A stretch of DNA of 64,000 nucleotides from Incurvaria masculella (lineage: Eukaryota > Arthropoda > Insecta > Lepidoptera > Incurvariidae). The notes beneath the pieces were generated by a model, which was not told the DNA's origin, did not search any database, and saw nothing but the letters and a program-made list of their open reading frames with translations. This document shows positions 48,196 through 58,469 of this stretch, piece by piece. Each line of letters begins with the position of its first letter. Within the stretch, counting starts at the first letter, position 1. The translations under genes and the position numbers were made by a program. Location: contig OX335660.1 in NCBI GenBank assembly GCA_946894095.1, positions 13,645,001 to 13,709,000 on the forward strand, written 5' to 3'.

Positions 48196-48578
48196 GGTAC
48201 AGACCAGTTCAGAGCCGGTAGTCCCAGTTCTCACCTAAATTGGCGTTTACTTAACTTCGAAGTTCCGTAAAAACGTCGAACTCCATGCAAGTTTTTACTA
48301 GATATTCTGTGGTTTTCCTTCTTCAAGCTGTCAAAGTCAAACGCGGACTTCCGATTTGTATGAAAACGCGGAGTGGACGTAAACGGCAACGTCGACGTAT
48401 TTACGGCAACGTTGAGTAATCTGTCAAATCAAGCTCGGACCCGCAAATGATAGTTCGCTTAACGCCTACTGCGCGCGCTCTTAAATTTCTCCATACATTT
48501 GAAAACGCCAGTCGATCGGATTCCGTAACGCCAATTTAGGTGACAACTGAGACTACCGGCTCTGGAGTGGAGACCAAA
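48196..48578. mobile_element. TIR element (MITE) of about 380 bp
   Basis: Left end CAGAGCCGGTAGTCCCAG, then CTCACCTAAATTGGCGTTTAC is mirrored at the right by GTAACGCCAATTTAGGTGAC, then ACTGAGACTACCGGCTCTGG. No transposase. It lies just upstream of the LINE at 48720. Confidence 0.65.
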
Positions 48579-48719
48579 CATAATATATGACGCCCAGCAG
48601 CTCGTTGGACAAACGCCCTGACCAATACTGCCGGCAGTAGTTGGATGAGGAGAACAAGACGTGATAGACAAAATGGCGCGTGTTAGTGGAGACCTACGTC
48701 ATCATAAATCATTAGACCA

Positions 48720-51395
48720 CAATATAGAATGTATCGCGAATACAATAATATTAATAAAGAATTTTTTAATAAAGATTTTAGATCAATAAAATGGGAAAAT
48801 ATTTATACCATGGACTCGCCGAATGAAATGATAGTTTTTTTTAATACTGCTATATTAAATATTTTCGACAAACACGCCCCTTTAGTAAAACGAATATTTA
48901 GGTCTAACCCTACGCCATGGATCACGGACACGATTAAATTAATGATGAGGCTGCGAGATAAGGCAGGACAGAGAGCGCGTCAAACAAAACAAGAAAGTCA
49001 TAGGGCATACTATAAATCCCTCCGTAATTATGTCACTGGTGCGTTGCGAAGGGAAGAGAAGGCTTACTACGATTACTATGTAAACAAAAATATAAACAAC
49101 CCTAAAGAGTTATGGAAGGGAATTCGCAAAGTTACGAATGGTCATAATGATTTCGAAATTCCAGGACACATAAATGATCCTGAAAAAATTAACTCTAATT
49201 TTGTAACCTTACCCGATACTCAGCCGATTACAGCAGAAATTATTAAACGATACAAAAATAGCAGACATAACCATAGCCAAGTATTCAATTTTCAGTGTGT
49301 ATCATCGGAAACAATTAACAAAATATTTAATAAAATTAGCACAGATGCTACAGGTATTGATGGAGTTACACGACTGATGCTGGACTATATAATGGTGGAC
49401 GTATTAGGTGTTATCACCCACATAATAAATACATGTATATCAACCAACTCGTACCCAGAACAATGGAAGACTGCAATCGTTACTCCAATACCGAAAAAAG
49501 ATAACATTACTTCAGTTAAAGACTTAAGGCCTATTAGCATACTGCCCATAATGTCCAAAATATACGAAACAATTTTACATGATCAACTATGTGCATACTT
49601 CCACGTGAACGATGTGATTACTGAAGTTCAAGCTGGTTTTAGAAAAGGCCATTCAACTAGCACAGCACTTTTACAGGTTACGGACGATCTACTATCCGCA
49701 TTCGACATTGGACAAGTTTCAGCTCTAGTTCTGCTTGATTTTTCACGCGCTTTTGATTGTGTTGACACTGATTTGTTGGTAGCTAAACTAGCTCACTACG
49801 GACTATCGGAAGGCGCCTGTAAACTACTAAAACGGTTTCTGTCGCAACGTTCACAAATTACAAAATGCCGAGACATAGATGGCACACCAATTTTTTCCCA
49901 GAAAGTTACTCTCAGTCGAGGAACTCCGCAGGGATCAGTACTATCACCACTGCTTTTCACAATTTACACAGGTGATCTTGAAAAATGTTTAGAAACCATG
50001 AAGTGCCAGTTATACGCCGATGACACTCAGTTATATCTATCTTTCCCCATAAATAATCTGTCGGAAGCGGTAAACCTAACAAATCAAGACCTACAAAATG
50101 TTTGGCAGTGGTCAGTGGATCATGGTCTTTGTTTGAATGCAGCTAAGTCCAATGTCATGATCTTGGGAAGCAGACATGCAGTACAGAAAACGAAACTAAG
50201 TAATCCTGTTTTTATTATAAATAACTGTCCTGTTCCTTTTGTGGAATGTGCCAGAAATCTCGGGTTGTACATGGACAGCGAGCTCAAGTTTGAAACTCAT
50301 GTGACAAAGAAAATTCAGGCTGCCATGATCAGATTAAGGGCTCTATATCGCATACGAGACAAACTGTCTACTGAAGTGAGACACACTCTTGTGGAATCTT
50401 TAGTGCTGTCACACTTCAACTATTGTGATACGGTATATGGTCCTCGAATTAACAAAAAGACAGCACTGAGGATTCAAAGGGTGCAAAACTCGTGCATCAG
50501 ATTCTGTCGCGGTATAAGAAAGCGGACGCATATAACGCCTATACTGAATGAGCTCCAAATTATGAACATGGAAAATAGAAGGCACCTGCATGCGGCTTGT
50601 CTAGTGCACAACATCATTAATAAAAAAAATCCAAAAACATTGTTCAACCGTTTAGAGTGGATGTATGTAGATACCACAAGTATGCTACGCGAAATAGAGG
50701 CGTACTCCTGAAAATACCACAGCACCATGGTGCAGCGATTGAAGGTGGTTTTAAGATAATGGCCTCTAGGGTTTGGAATGTACTCCCACCACCACTAAAA
50801 TATTTGAAAAGTCAGGAAAGCTTTCGTCAAAAATTAAAACAAAGATTATTAGAGGCCCAAAAATATATTTAAAAAAAAAATCCCCCTCCACCTGTCCTTG
50901 CATATAGAATTTTATGCGTGCATAAATTAAGACGGTCTATTTTATGTAAATGTTTGGTTATCTACTTGGTTAGATTTATTATTAATTTTTTTTCTTTTAC
51001 TAAGTCTTATTTGAGACGTGTTTTTTTTATATGTCTGTAGCGTTACTTTTACTTTTATTTTTACGTTTCTTGGTGTTTTTTTATGTAACTATCAGTTCTG
51101 TTTCTTAATTAGTACTATTTTTCTTGTAGTTATATTATGAAGTGTTAAATGTAGAACACCTGTAAATTTTTTTTTCCTATTATTTTATTTGTTCATTCTA
51201 TGTATCCTTTCCCTGGTTACTCATATCACCACCCGGGCCCACCATAATATCAGCGCTATAGACACATTATCTATAGCATATGCTGCGATGGGTCCATTTT
51301 GTCTACTGTTATTTACTTTTCATCGTTACTATGTACTTAAGTTTAATGCAAAAAAGAGACAAATAAACGATTTTTCTTTCTTTCTTTCTTTCTAC
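48720..51395 (+). mobile_element. 5'-truncated CR1/jockey-group LINE with 3' UTR and TTTC tail
   Basis: Holds the RT frame 48729-50711, a frameshifted C-terminal end to 50872, about 500 bp of AT-rich 3' UTR, and a terminal (TTTC)n run at 51375-51394. No endonuclease domain is recognisable upstream, so the copy is truncated near its left end. The right end abuts a SINE body fragment (51400). Confidence 0.88.
48729..50872 (+). pseudogene. LINE reverse transcriptase, frameshifted
   Basis: RT domain in order: PIPKKDNI and LRPISILP (finger), GFRKGHSTSTAL, LLDFSRAFDCVDTDLL (palm, first catalytic Asp), SRGTPQGSVLSPLLF, QLYADDTQLYLSF (the YADD catalytic box), then the thumb and RVQNSCIRFCRG region. 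The main frame runs 660 codons and stops at 50711. The expected C-terminal end (ASRVWNVLPPPLKYL, then SFRQKLKQRL) continues in another frame from 50657 to 50872, so a one-base frameshift lies near 50655-50665. The APE endonuclease normally found N-terminal is missing. It reads as CR1/jockey superfamily (Daphne-like, tentative). Confidence 0.9.
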
Positions 51396-51399
51396 CCGG

Positions 51400-52465
51400 G
51401 TGGTCTGATAACCCTACCACCTAGTAGAGGAAGGGGACCTACAGTTTTAAATGGATTCCATACCCCATTTTAAATGGAGTCCATCGCGTAAAAGACTTAG
51501 GAATCTCAATGGATGATAAACTAACGTTTCATGACCATATAGAGGGGAAGTGCAAGCAGGCATACAGGAGTTTGGGGTTTGTTTTGAGGCAAGGTAATTA
51601 CTTTCAGGACGCCACAGTACTCAGACTCCTATACGACGCCTTTGTGCGTTCGAAACTCGATTACAATGCAATTATCTGGAACCCACATGAGTCAAAATAC
51701 ATACTCATGGTGGAAAGAGTTCAAAGGAAATTTAATAGGTTTTTATACAAGAAAATGTATGGCTACTATCCCTACAATGAGATACTCAAATATAACTACC
51801 CCTCTCTATTCGTAAGCGGAATGGTTGGATACACTACGCTACAGAATAGGAGGACTGTACATCTCTTTTTACATTTTTTCCTTTTATTGAACGGTCAGAT
51901 TGACAATCCATTCATTCTCGGGTTGATCTCCCTTCATGTGCCGGATAGATACATACGCGCCAGAAATCACAGACTATTCACAGTAGCGCGATCTCGTACT
52001 GTCCACTGTCAGCAGACTCCATTGCTTCGGGCGTTGTACGGACTCAATGACATAATAGCTAAACTGCCAGAGCTAGATGTCTTCCAGTGCAATCGTAAAC
52101 AATTTGCAAAACTAGCTGAAGTATATAACAATATATGAAACAGTCAGATTTATTAAATTAGGCACTTACTGACCTTTCATGTATTTTGTAAATGTAAATT
52201 TGTGTATGTGTATTATTGTTACCACTTAAAATAATCATACTTTTTGTTGTTTGTTCACATCCCTAAGAATTGGATTCCTTGTCTGTATATAGGGTGTTTT
52301 GAAAAATAAATAAATAAATAAATACCATAAAATAGTTTCGTGACGAAATGCACTTATCCAACTCCGAAAGAGAAAAAAAGGGGGGTGTTGAACCCATGTC
52401 CACTGCCATGCAATGTAAGTCGCCGCGCCCCTGAGCCACTAACCTCTCATCATAAGCACTGATAA
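51400..52465 (-). mobile_element. SINE interrupted by a LINE fragment
   Basis: 51400-51470 carries ACCCGGGTGGTCTGATAACC and CTACCACCTAGTAGAGG (body). 52335-52465 carries GTGACGAAATGCACTTATCC and a tRNA-like head (GTTGAACCCATGTCC). The two parts are in register in one SINE; the LINE piece 51478-52322 lies between them. Confidence 0.65.
51478..52322 (+). mobile_element. LINE 3' end (RT C-terminal region) with AAAT tail
   Basis: The frame to 52138 reads DLGISMDDKLTFHDHIEGKC, AYRSLGFVLRQ, RSKLDYNAIIWNPHE, VERVQRKFNRFLY, a jockey/CR1-type post-RT segment with no stop. A 3' UTR and an (AAAT)n run at 52302-52323 follow. 5'-truncated. Different family from the neighbouring 48720 element. Confidence 0.8.
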
Positions 52466-52475
52466 CCACCCTTAA

Positions 52476-53035
52476 GGTGGCCCAACCCGGCGGGCCTAAC
52501 TCATTCGCGGGCTCGGTACAAAACCGTGCTGTTGCGCTCTGGGACCTTCTCTGTTTCAAAGAATAAGACCGGCTCCGTGATGAGGAAGATGCAACATGTC
52601 CACAAAAAAGACAATATGCATAGTGTATGATTTGGTAAGATTTACGAAAATTTTAATTTCAAAACGACTTATAGCTAAAAGTAAACCATGACCGCTACAG
52701 TCAAAAATCTAACAAAAACCTAATAGATCATAAATCTTGATTAAATAAGCTATGTCTGATGACTCGTATATCGATGATCGTATGTATTTTTACGATGTTC
52801 TTACTTTATCATTGCGTAATCCACCTCCAAAGTTATCGTATAAAACGCGCGAAAAATTCGAACTTTCGGACCTTATAACGTAGAAACCAAACACAACTTT
52901 ACAATGCCAACGGTCATCAGACATCTAGTTCGATCAAATAAAGCTATTTTGAGCAAAAGCTTGGATCTCTGACAAGAAATAGGGGCGTGATCTTCTTTCC
53001 CCTTTTGTATGGGGAGATGAGCGGGATGGGCCACC
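52476..53035 (+). mobile_element. TTAA-flanked MITE, family 1, copy 3
   Basis: TTAA at 52472-52475 and 53036-53039; ends GGTGGCCCAACCCG and CGGGATGGGCCACC; 560 bp. It forms an inverted pair with the next copy. Confidence 0.87.
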
Positions 53036-53129
53036 TTAAACATGATTTAGACACATCAGCCAGGCAGTCTGTGGATAGCATCAATAAATAAATTTTATTT
53101 GAAAGTATTTTTTTGGTAACGCGCCTTAA

Positions 53130-53671
53130 GGTGGCCCAACCCGCTCATCTCCCCATACAAAAGGGGAAAGAAGATCACGCCTATATTTCTTGTCAGAGAT
53201 CCAAAATTTTGCTCAAATAAGCTTTATTTGATTGAAGTAGATGTCTGATGACAATTGGCATTGTAAAATTGTGTTTGGTTTCCAAGTTATAAGGTCCGAA
53301 AGTTCGGATTTTTCGCGCGTTTTATACAATAACTTTGGAGGTGGATTACGCAATGATAAAGTAAGAACATCTTAAAAAGATTAGTCATCAGACATAGCTT
53401 ATTTAATCAAGATTTATAATCTATTTGGTTTTTGTTAGATTTTTGACTACAGTGGTCGTGGTTTACTTTTAGCTATAAGTCGTTTTAAAATTAAAATTGT
53501 CGTAAATCTTACCAAATCATACACTATACACATTGTCTTTTTTGTGGACAGGTTGCATCTTCCTCATCACGGAGCCTGTCTTATTCTTAGAAACAGAGAA
53601 GGTCCCAGAGCGCCACAGCACGGTTTTGTACCGTGCCCGCAAATGAGTTGAGGCCGCCGGGTTGGGCCACC
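53130..53671 (-). mobile_element. TTAA-flanked MITE, family 1, copy 4
   Basis: TTAA at 53126-53129 and 53672-53675; ends GGTGGCCCAACCCG and CGGGTTGGGCCACC; 542 bp. Opposite orientation to copy 3, 94 bp away. Confidence 0.87.
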
Positions 53672-53689
53672 TTAAACTACATTCATGCA

Positions 53690-54590
53690 TTACTTCATAC
53701 GTGCTCTTAAAATATGGGTGCTTCCAATTTGAACTTCTGTAGCACAGGATTTCTCAAAAGAGGTGTTTCTGTAAACGAAATCTCTTGTTCTGCGACTTTG
53801 TTTCAAAAGTAGAACATTTCATCCTCCTATAATCCGGAATAGGAAAATCGAGGAACTAAAACTTCCTTTGTGTTTGCGCCAAAGTTCAAACATGGTTTTC
53901 GAAGTCCCCGAGAATACTCGAAATCCCATGGGCGTCGTCGTCGGGCAGCTCTTGTAGACACACTTAAGATAAAAAAACGTTTTCCAGTTTGAAAATTGTC
54001 TGTTCTGTCTGATTTAATCTTGATGATACAATGTTGCTCGTATTCATCTCTTTGGTGAAGTGTTTAGTTCAGCGCACGGCACTACCTGCAGACATAGTTT
54101 GAAGTGGGCATGGTCTATGCATTTTCGATCAGTCACTAGACGAGTACATCAACGTGTCCGGTAAAATTGCTGGAATAGAAATCAATAAATATAAATCTGC
54201 GACTGGATCGTGGATCGAGTTTTGTGCATCGACACACTTGCGTGCCGTGTGGAGCGGTGCTACGAACCTCACAACAGATATCGTAAAGCCACCACTCAAG
54301 CAATTGCACGTTTTGAGGAGTGATCGAAAAGTTAACAAGTATTTAAAAAAACTTTACATAGAATCATGTAATTAAAAGATGCCCGCGTGCCACGGTTTGC
54401 CAAATATCCTTGAAGCTTACAATGGAGGACTGATTGATGCATGACAATGATAACAAGGCATGTTCAACTAAATAAAAAAACGCTTCGTAGGAAAAATAGA
54501 AGTATATATATCCTAAAGTAATAACAGAGAGCCGTGACGGCATTGATGCAGCAGAAACACCCCTCATAATTGTCTGCTGAGGTCACATGA
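53690..54590. other. Intergenic DNA without a recognised gene
   Basis: Frames at 54129-54375 are open on both strands but carry no known motif and no splice context. They may be a repeat, as GTAAAATTGCTGGAATAGAAATC-type sequence often is. Nothing firm is seen. Confidence 0.35.
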
Positions 54591-54599
54591 AGGTCAGTC

Positions 54600-54932
54600 T
54601 CGTTGCTAAATTGTTATCCATTAGAAGTAGTTCGCCAAAGCACCAAGGTCACTGACGTTATGCATAGGGTTGCTTAACTCAAGTGGCAATGGGCAGGTCA
54701 CGTATGTCGCAGAGATGACCACAGATGGAGCACTGAAGTCTTAATGTGGAGACCCTACACAGGGAAAAGAAGCGTCGGCAAACCGCCAGCACGTTGGTCA
54801 GACGATATACGTCAGACAGCAGGTGACAACTGGCGAAGAAAAACAGGAGACCGCACAACTTGGCGAAGTCTGGGGGAGGCCTACGTCCAGCAGTGGACAA
54901 CAAAAGGCTGAAGAAGAAGAAGAAGTATTTAG
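54600..54932 (+). mobile_element. RTE-type LINE 3' end
   Basis: A plus frame reads QWAGHVCRRDDHRWS, then RPYTGKRSVGKPPARWSDDI, RQTAGDNWRRKTGDR, WRSLGEAYVQQWTTKG-stop. This is the typical RTE-clade C-terminus, followed by a (GAA)n tail. 5'-truncated. It ends about 280 bp upstream of the metallothionein TATA box. Confidence 0.85.
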
Positions 54933-55211
54933 GCTTCTTATGTCATTGACATCTGCACGATTATTGATCAAAGATAATGTTAATAATTGCTGAGTATTAT
55001 AATTATAGGTAATGCTTCACCATGCATATTACGATCGGAAACATGATGGAGAGTCCCGGTGTCTTATAACATTAGATATTTAGCATTTTTATATCCACCA
55101 CCGTGGTAAAAACAGTCAAAACTTAGCATATCTCTATCAGTACCTAAGAAAGCAGTCTTAAAATATTTTTTGAATGATGTTTGGATCTCTCCTCACGCTG
55201 ATTAAGTGAAG

Positions 55212-55219
55212 TATAAAAG
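55212..55219 (+). promoter_or_regulatory. TATA box of metallothionein 1
   Basis: TATAAAAG about 117 bp before the ATG, implying a start site near 55243. No consensus metal-response core (TGCRCNC) was found in the 280 bp upstream; the nearest is a one-off TGCACGA near 54955. Confidence 0.65.
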
Positions 55220-55328
55220 GTTGAGTTTACGACGCTCAGCCACCAATAACATAAGTGAGTTCAAATATCGAGCACGAAGAACGATTGGCGGTTGAATTTC
55301 GAATAATTTGCGAACCGAACTGAACAGA

Positions 55329-57269
55329 ATGCCGTGCGGTGGATGTGGGAATGGTATGTTTCTCTTTGTTTCATTTACCCATAATCGAATGTTATCTATG
55401 CACTTTGGTATTGCGTTGCAATATCGCCGGCTATCCGATAGGAGATAATGAAATCTTGCTTATTGTAAGCGTGCTCACGCCGATGTAGAATTCCGTCAAA
55501 TCGTACTGATGACTAGCGTGAGTGTGCTCAAATGAATGTATTTTAGACAGTGTTGATGATCTTTGATGATGATCTGCTATATTGATGCCTTGTGAAAGTA
55601 TATTGTTTCTTAGTGTGCCGTTTATTTGGCACGTCAATTGACGAAAGTGGGAAAAAATCTTGTTTAGCTTTATCTTTTAATGAAGGAATTATATTTAAAA
55701 AAAAAACCTCCTTGGAATAAGCGACGTACCTGCTTAGTACGAAAAAATATATTTACTTTAAAAAAACTCCTCTCTAGTCCTCTAGACTCTACTTACTCTA
55801 TCGTGATCGGTGAAAAGGATGGTGTAAGTTCTTAAGATGAGCCGTACCATAATCGGTGAGCAAGATGATGTGAGTTATACGGATGGACGATTTACTTTAG
55901 ATTCAACTTGCTCTACCTTGATCAGTAAACAGAAGATTTGAGTTACCCGGATTTATGAGTCACTCTAGACTCTACCGTGATTGGTGAGCAAGATAATTAG
56001 GTTATCCAGATAGATGAGTTCTTACTTACTCTATCGTAATCGGTCACTTAGATAATGTGAGGTATCCGGATTTTTTTTTATGTGACTGGACATGGATGGC
56101 TAATACCACACCTTCTGTCATGGTATTAGCCCAACACACCACATGGGAACTAGGTGCCATGCCAGGACCTTCCTTATATTGCACGGCTACACTGGACTGG
56201 ATGGAAAACACGGACAATTTTCATTGCTGCTTCGACCATCGTTCATCCAATGCGATGGTACCAACCCGGGCGGGATAAACCCTACCACCTAGTAAGTAAG
56301 GAAGGGGAGCTACAGTTTAACGTGGAATCCGAACCACGGCCAGCCTCTCTCAACGGTCGAGTGGTCACCCATGCAAGACCAGACCGGACCCAGCGTTGCT
56401 TAACTTCGGAGAGCGATCGCCAAAGTGTCGCGCCACTGGGCTATTGAGGCTGACAGATGAAAGAGTTCTCACTGACTCTACCCTCATCGGTGAGCAAGAT
56501 GGTGTCAGTTATGCGGATGGATGATTTTCTTTGGATTCAACTTGCTCTACCATGATCAGTAAACAGAAGATTTGAGTTATTGGGCATTAATGAGTCGGGT
56601 GTGATCGGTGAGCAAGATAATTCTCACTTACTCCACCGTAATCAGACACTTAGATGATGTAATGTATCCGGATGGAACTATTCTCACTGATTCTACCGTA
56701 ACTGATGCATGGGCAAGATGAGGTGAATTATCCGGATGGATAATTTAATCTGAATTCTCACCTTGATCGAAGAACACATGATTTAAGTTAAGCGGATTGA
56801 TGACTTGATCAATAGTTTCTTAACTTTAGATTTTTCCTCGTTCAAGGTCAAGTCTACTAAACTAGCCTCTATTAAAAATACACAATGTTTTTATTATATT
56901 ACATTTCCTTTTAGCCATCATATCGCTACATGATAATCTCTCCTGAACAGTCCAGTCAACGAACTGATATCTTCACCATGATGCATATCATAGTTGCCAG
57001 GACCATACCCAGTTGCTCGGGTTCCAACTAAGCCATTACCATTTTTTTATGCAACCTGACATGTATGGCCAATACCGCACAACTACCGTTATGATATTAG
57101 CCGAACACACCACATCCCGAAGGAATTTGGTGCCATACCCTTTGTTACAGACTGCAAGTGCACGCCGACGCAGTGCGGCAGCGGGTGCAAGTGCGGCTCG
57201 ACGTGCGCATGCGCGGGGAGCAAGGCCGGCGGCGACAAGTCCGGCGACTGTTGCAAGACTAAAAAGTAA
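55329..57269 (+). CDS. Metallothionein 1 (47 aa, two exons)
   Basis: Exon 1 is 55329-55353 (MPCGGCGN plus one base) with donor GTATGT. Exon 2 is 57151-57269 after TTTGTTACAG. The joined 144 nt encode 47 residues with 11 Cys at 3, 6, 10, 12, 17, 21, 23, 27, 29, 42 and 43. The C-x-C and C-x(2-4)-C spacing, Lys/Gly/Ser richness, lack of aromatic residues and length fit insect cytosolic metallothioneins, which chelate Zn, Cu and Cd. The intron after codon 8 in phase 1 is the usual insect MT position. A poly(A) signal AATAAA lies at 57375-57380. The 1.8-kb intron is filled by a minisatellite and SINEs. The exons are GC-rich relative to surroundings. The gene is too short for most ORF callers, so it could be missed in annotation. 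Confidence 0.9.
55780..56830 (+). repeat. Degenerate tandem array in metallothionein 1 intron
   Basis: Repeated CTCTACCGTGATCGGTGAGC, AAGATGATGTGAGTTATCCGG, ATGGATGAGTTCTCACT motifs with a monomer near 60 bp. A longer period of about 240 bp is visible once the SINE at 56071-56455 is removed: TTCAACTTGCTCTACC and ATCAGTAAACAGAAGATTTG recur in order. Confidence 0.75.
56071..56455 (-). mobile_element. Full-length SINE with 5S-rRNA-type head
   Basis: The tail is at the left (poly-T at 56071), then the full common body. The head is at 56345-56455: on the minus strand CCGAAGTTAAGCAACGCTGG, then GGTCCGGT (5S box A region) and TGCATGGGTGACCAC (box C) fit the 5S rRNA internal promoter in order and spacing. 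Inserted inside the tandem array. Confidence 0.85.
57040..57140 (-). mobile_element. SINE tail-side fragment abutting the MT1 exon 2 acceptor
   Basis: Poly-T, GCAACCTGACATGTATGGCC, CCGTTATGATATTAGCC, CCCGAAGGAATTTGGTGCC. SINE similarity stops about 12 bp before the splice acceptor at 57149-57150. Confidence 0.8.
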
Positions 57270-57339
57270 AGCGGCCACACACGGAAACTCAAATGGCGAC
57301 TGTGGCAAGACTAAAGAGTAGAGGGGCCACACACGGGAA
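57241..57339 (+). repeat. 52-bp tandem duplication at the 3' end of metallothionein 1
   Basis: GGCGACTGTTGCAAGACTAA from the coding end, plus GCGGCCACACACGG, is repeated as GGCGACTGTGGCAAGACTAA plus GGGGCCACACACGG with a 52-bp offset. The second copy lies after the stop codon. Confidence 0.9.
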
Positions 57340-57699
57340 TGAATGATTATATGTAATTGTTTAGAATTAATTGGAATAAACGCAATTTAAATTTGGATAG
57401 AATATAAAATTAGTTTGAAATTAGAAAACGACTTTTGTAACCGTCAAACGGAAATTGTTGCAATGAATATGTTTTGATGTATTTAAGAATATACTTACCT
57501 CGATTGAATAAAATAAAAGTAAAGTGCATTTATTATTATATTATTAATTAAAAGTTCTATTCGTTTCAATAACAACTTCAATCAAAAGCTAATTTTTGAA
57601 CCAAATTGTTTTTTCATATCGTCTACTCCATACAGCAATCTGAAACAGACAATAGACAGGGTTAACTTCTTATTCTGCCCTTTATTTCAAATCGTAAAT

Positions 57700-58010
57700 G
57701 AAATATTAGTCCAGTACACCATGGTGGGACCTTCCCTTTACGAGCACGGCTGCATTGAACTGGATGGAAAACAGGGGCAATTTTCATCCAACGCGATGGT
57801 ACCAACACGGGCGGCGGGCTTCCCCTACCACCTAGTAGAGGAAGTGGACCTACAGTTTTACATGGTTCTGAACCATGAAGCAGCTTGCATTTGTAAAGAA
57901 ATGCACGTAACTAACTAAGAAAGTGGTGCATTAACGGGGCGAGTATTTGAACCCAAACCTCTGGTATGCAAGGCAAATCCACATGCCACTAGCCTACGGG
58001 CCGCTCAACT
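57700..58010 (-). mobile_element. SINE with tRNA-type head
   Basis: CAGTACACCATGGTGGGACC, GAACTGGATGGAAAACAGGG, GCGATGGTACCAACACGG, CTACCACCTAGTAGAGG, then a tRNA-like head (GAACCCAAACCTCTGGTATG). Downstream of MT1. Confidence 0.75.
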
Positions 58011-58224
58011 TCCTTCTGCTCTGTAAATCTGTTTCATCACTCATTCGCTGTACATTTAAAGCTACGGAACCCTCACATCAAAGACACCATCATCAATATA
58101 GTTCACCCACCGGCAGGAAGCAGGACGTGGCAGTCGCAGCCTGGGGCGCAGGGCGCAGGCGCTGGAGGTCGCGGCTCGGAGGCACTTCCTTGATTGAAAT
58201 TATTAATAAAAAAAAATAGAACAA

Positions 58225-58465
58225 TAAAAAACCGACTTCAAAGAAAAAGCACTAAAAAGTAAAAAAATATTGCTATTTTTGTGGGTACGATTATTGTTAT
58301 TTTTGAGTCGGCATCAGCCGGGCACGCGGTGCGCCAGTCAAGAGAACCTTGGCTACCTTGGGTGACACCGACTAAAAAAAACGATAATCGTAACTACAAA
58401 AATGGCAATATATTTTTTTCTTTTTAGTGCTTTCCTTTGAAGTAGGGTTTTTTGTTAAAAAAAAA
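58225..58465. repeat. Imperfect palindrome (foldback MITE) of about 240 bp
   Basis: ACCGACTTCAAAGAAAAAGC, then ACTAAAAAGTAAAAAAATAT on the left is mirrored on the right by ATATATTTTTTTCTTTTTAG, then TGCTTTCCTTTGAAGTAGGG. The centre is GC-richer (GGCATCAGCCGGGCACGCGG). Confidence 0.75.
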
Positions 58466-58469
58466 TTGA

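Noticed and set aside
54154..54375. Overlapping frames on both strands at 54129-54375
   Set aside because: No domain, signal peptide, splice sites or codon bias; treated as chance open frames in intergenic DNA.
58095..58200. Minus-strand PAPCAPGCDC peptide that looks metallothionein-like
   Set aside because: Only three or four Cys in one short GC-rich block, with no start, no phase-1 intron junction like MT1/MT2 and an immediate stop. Probably chance.
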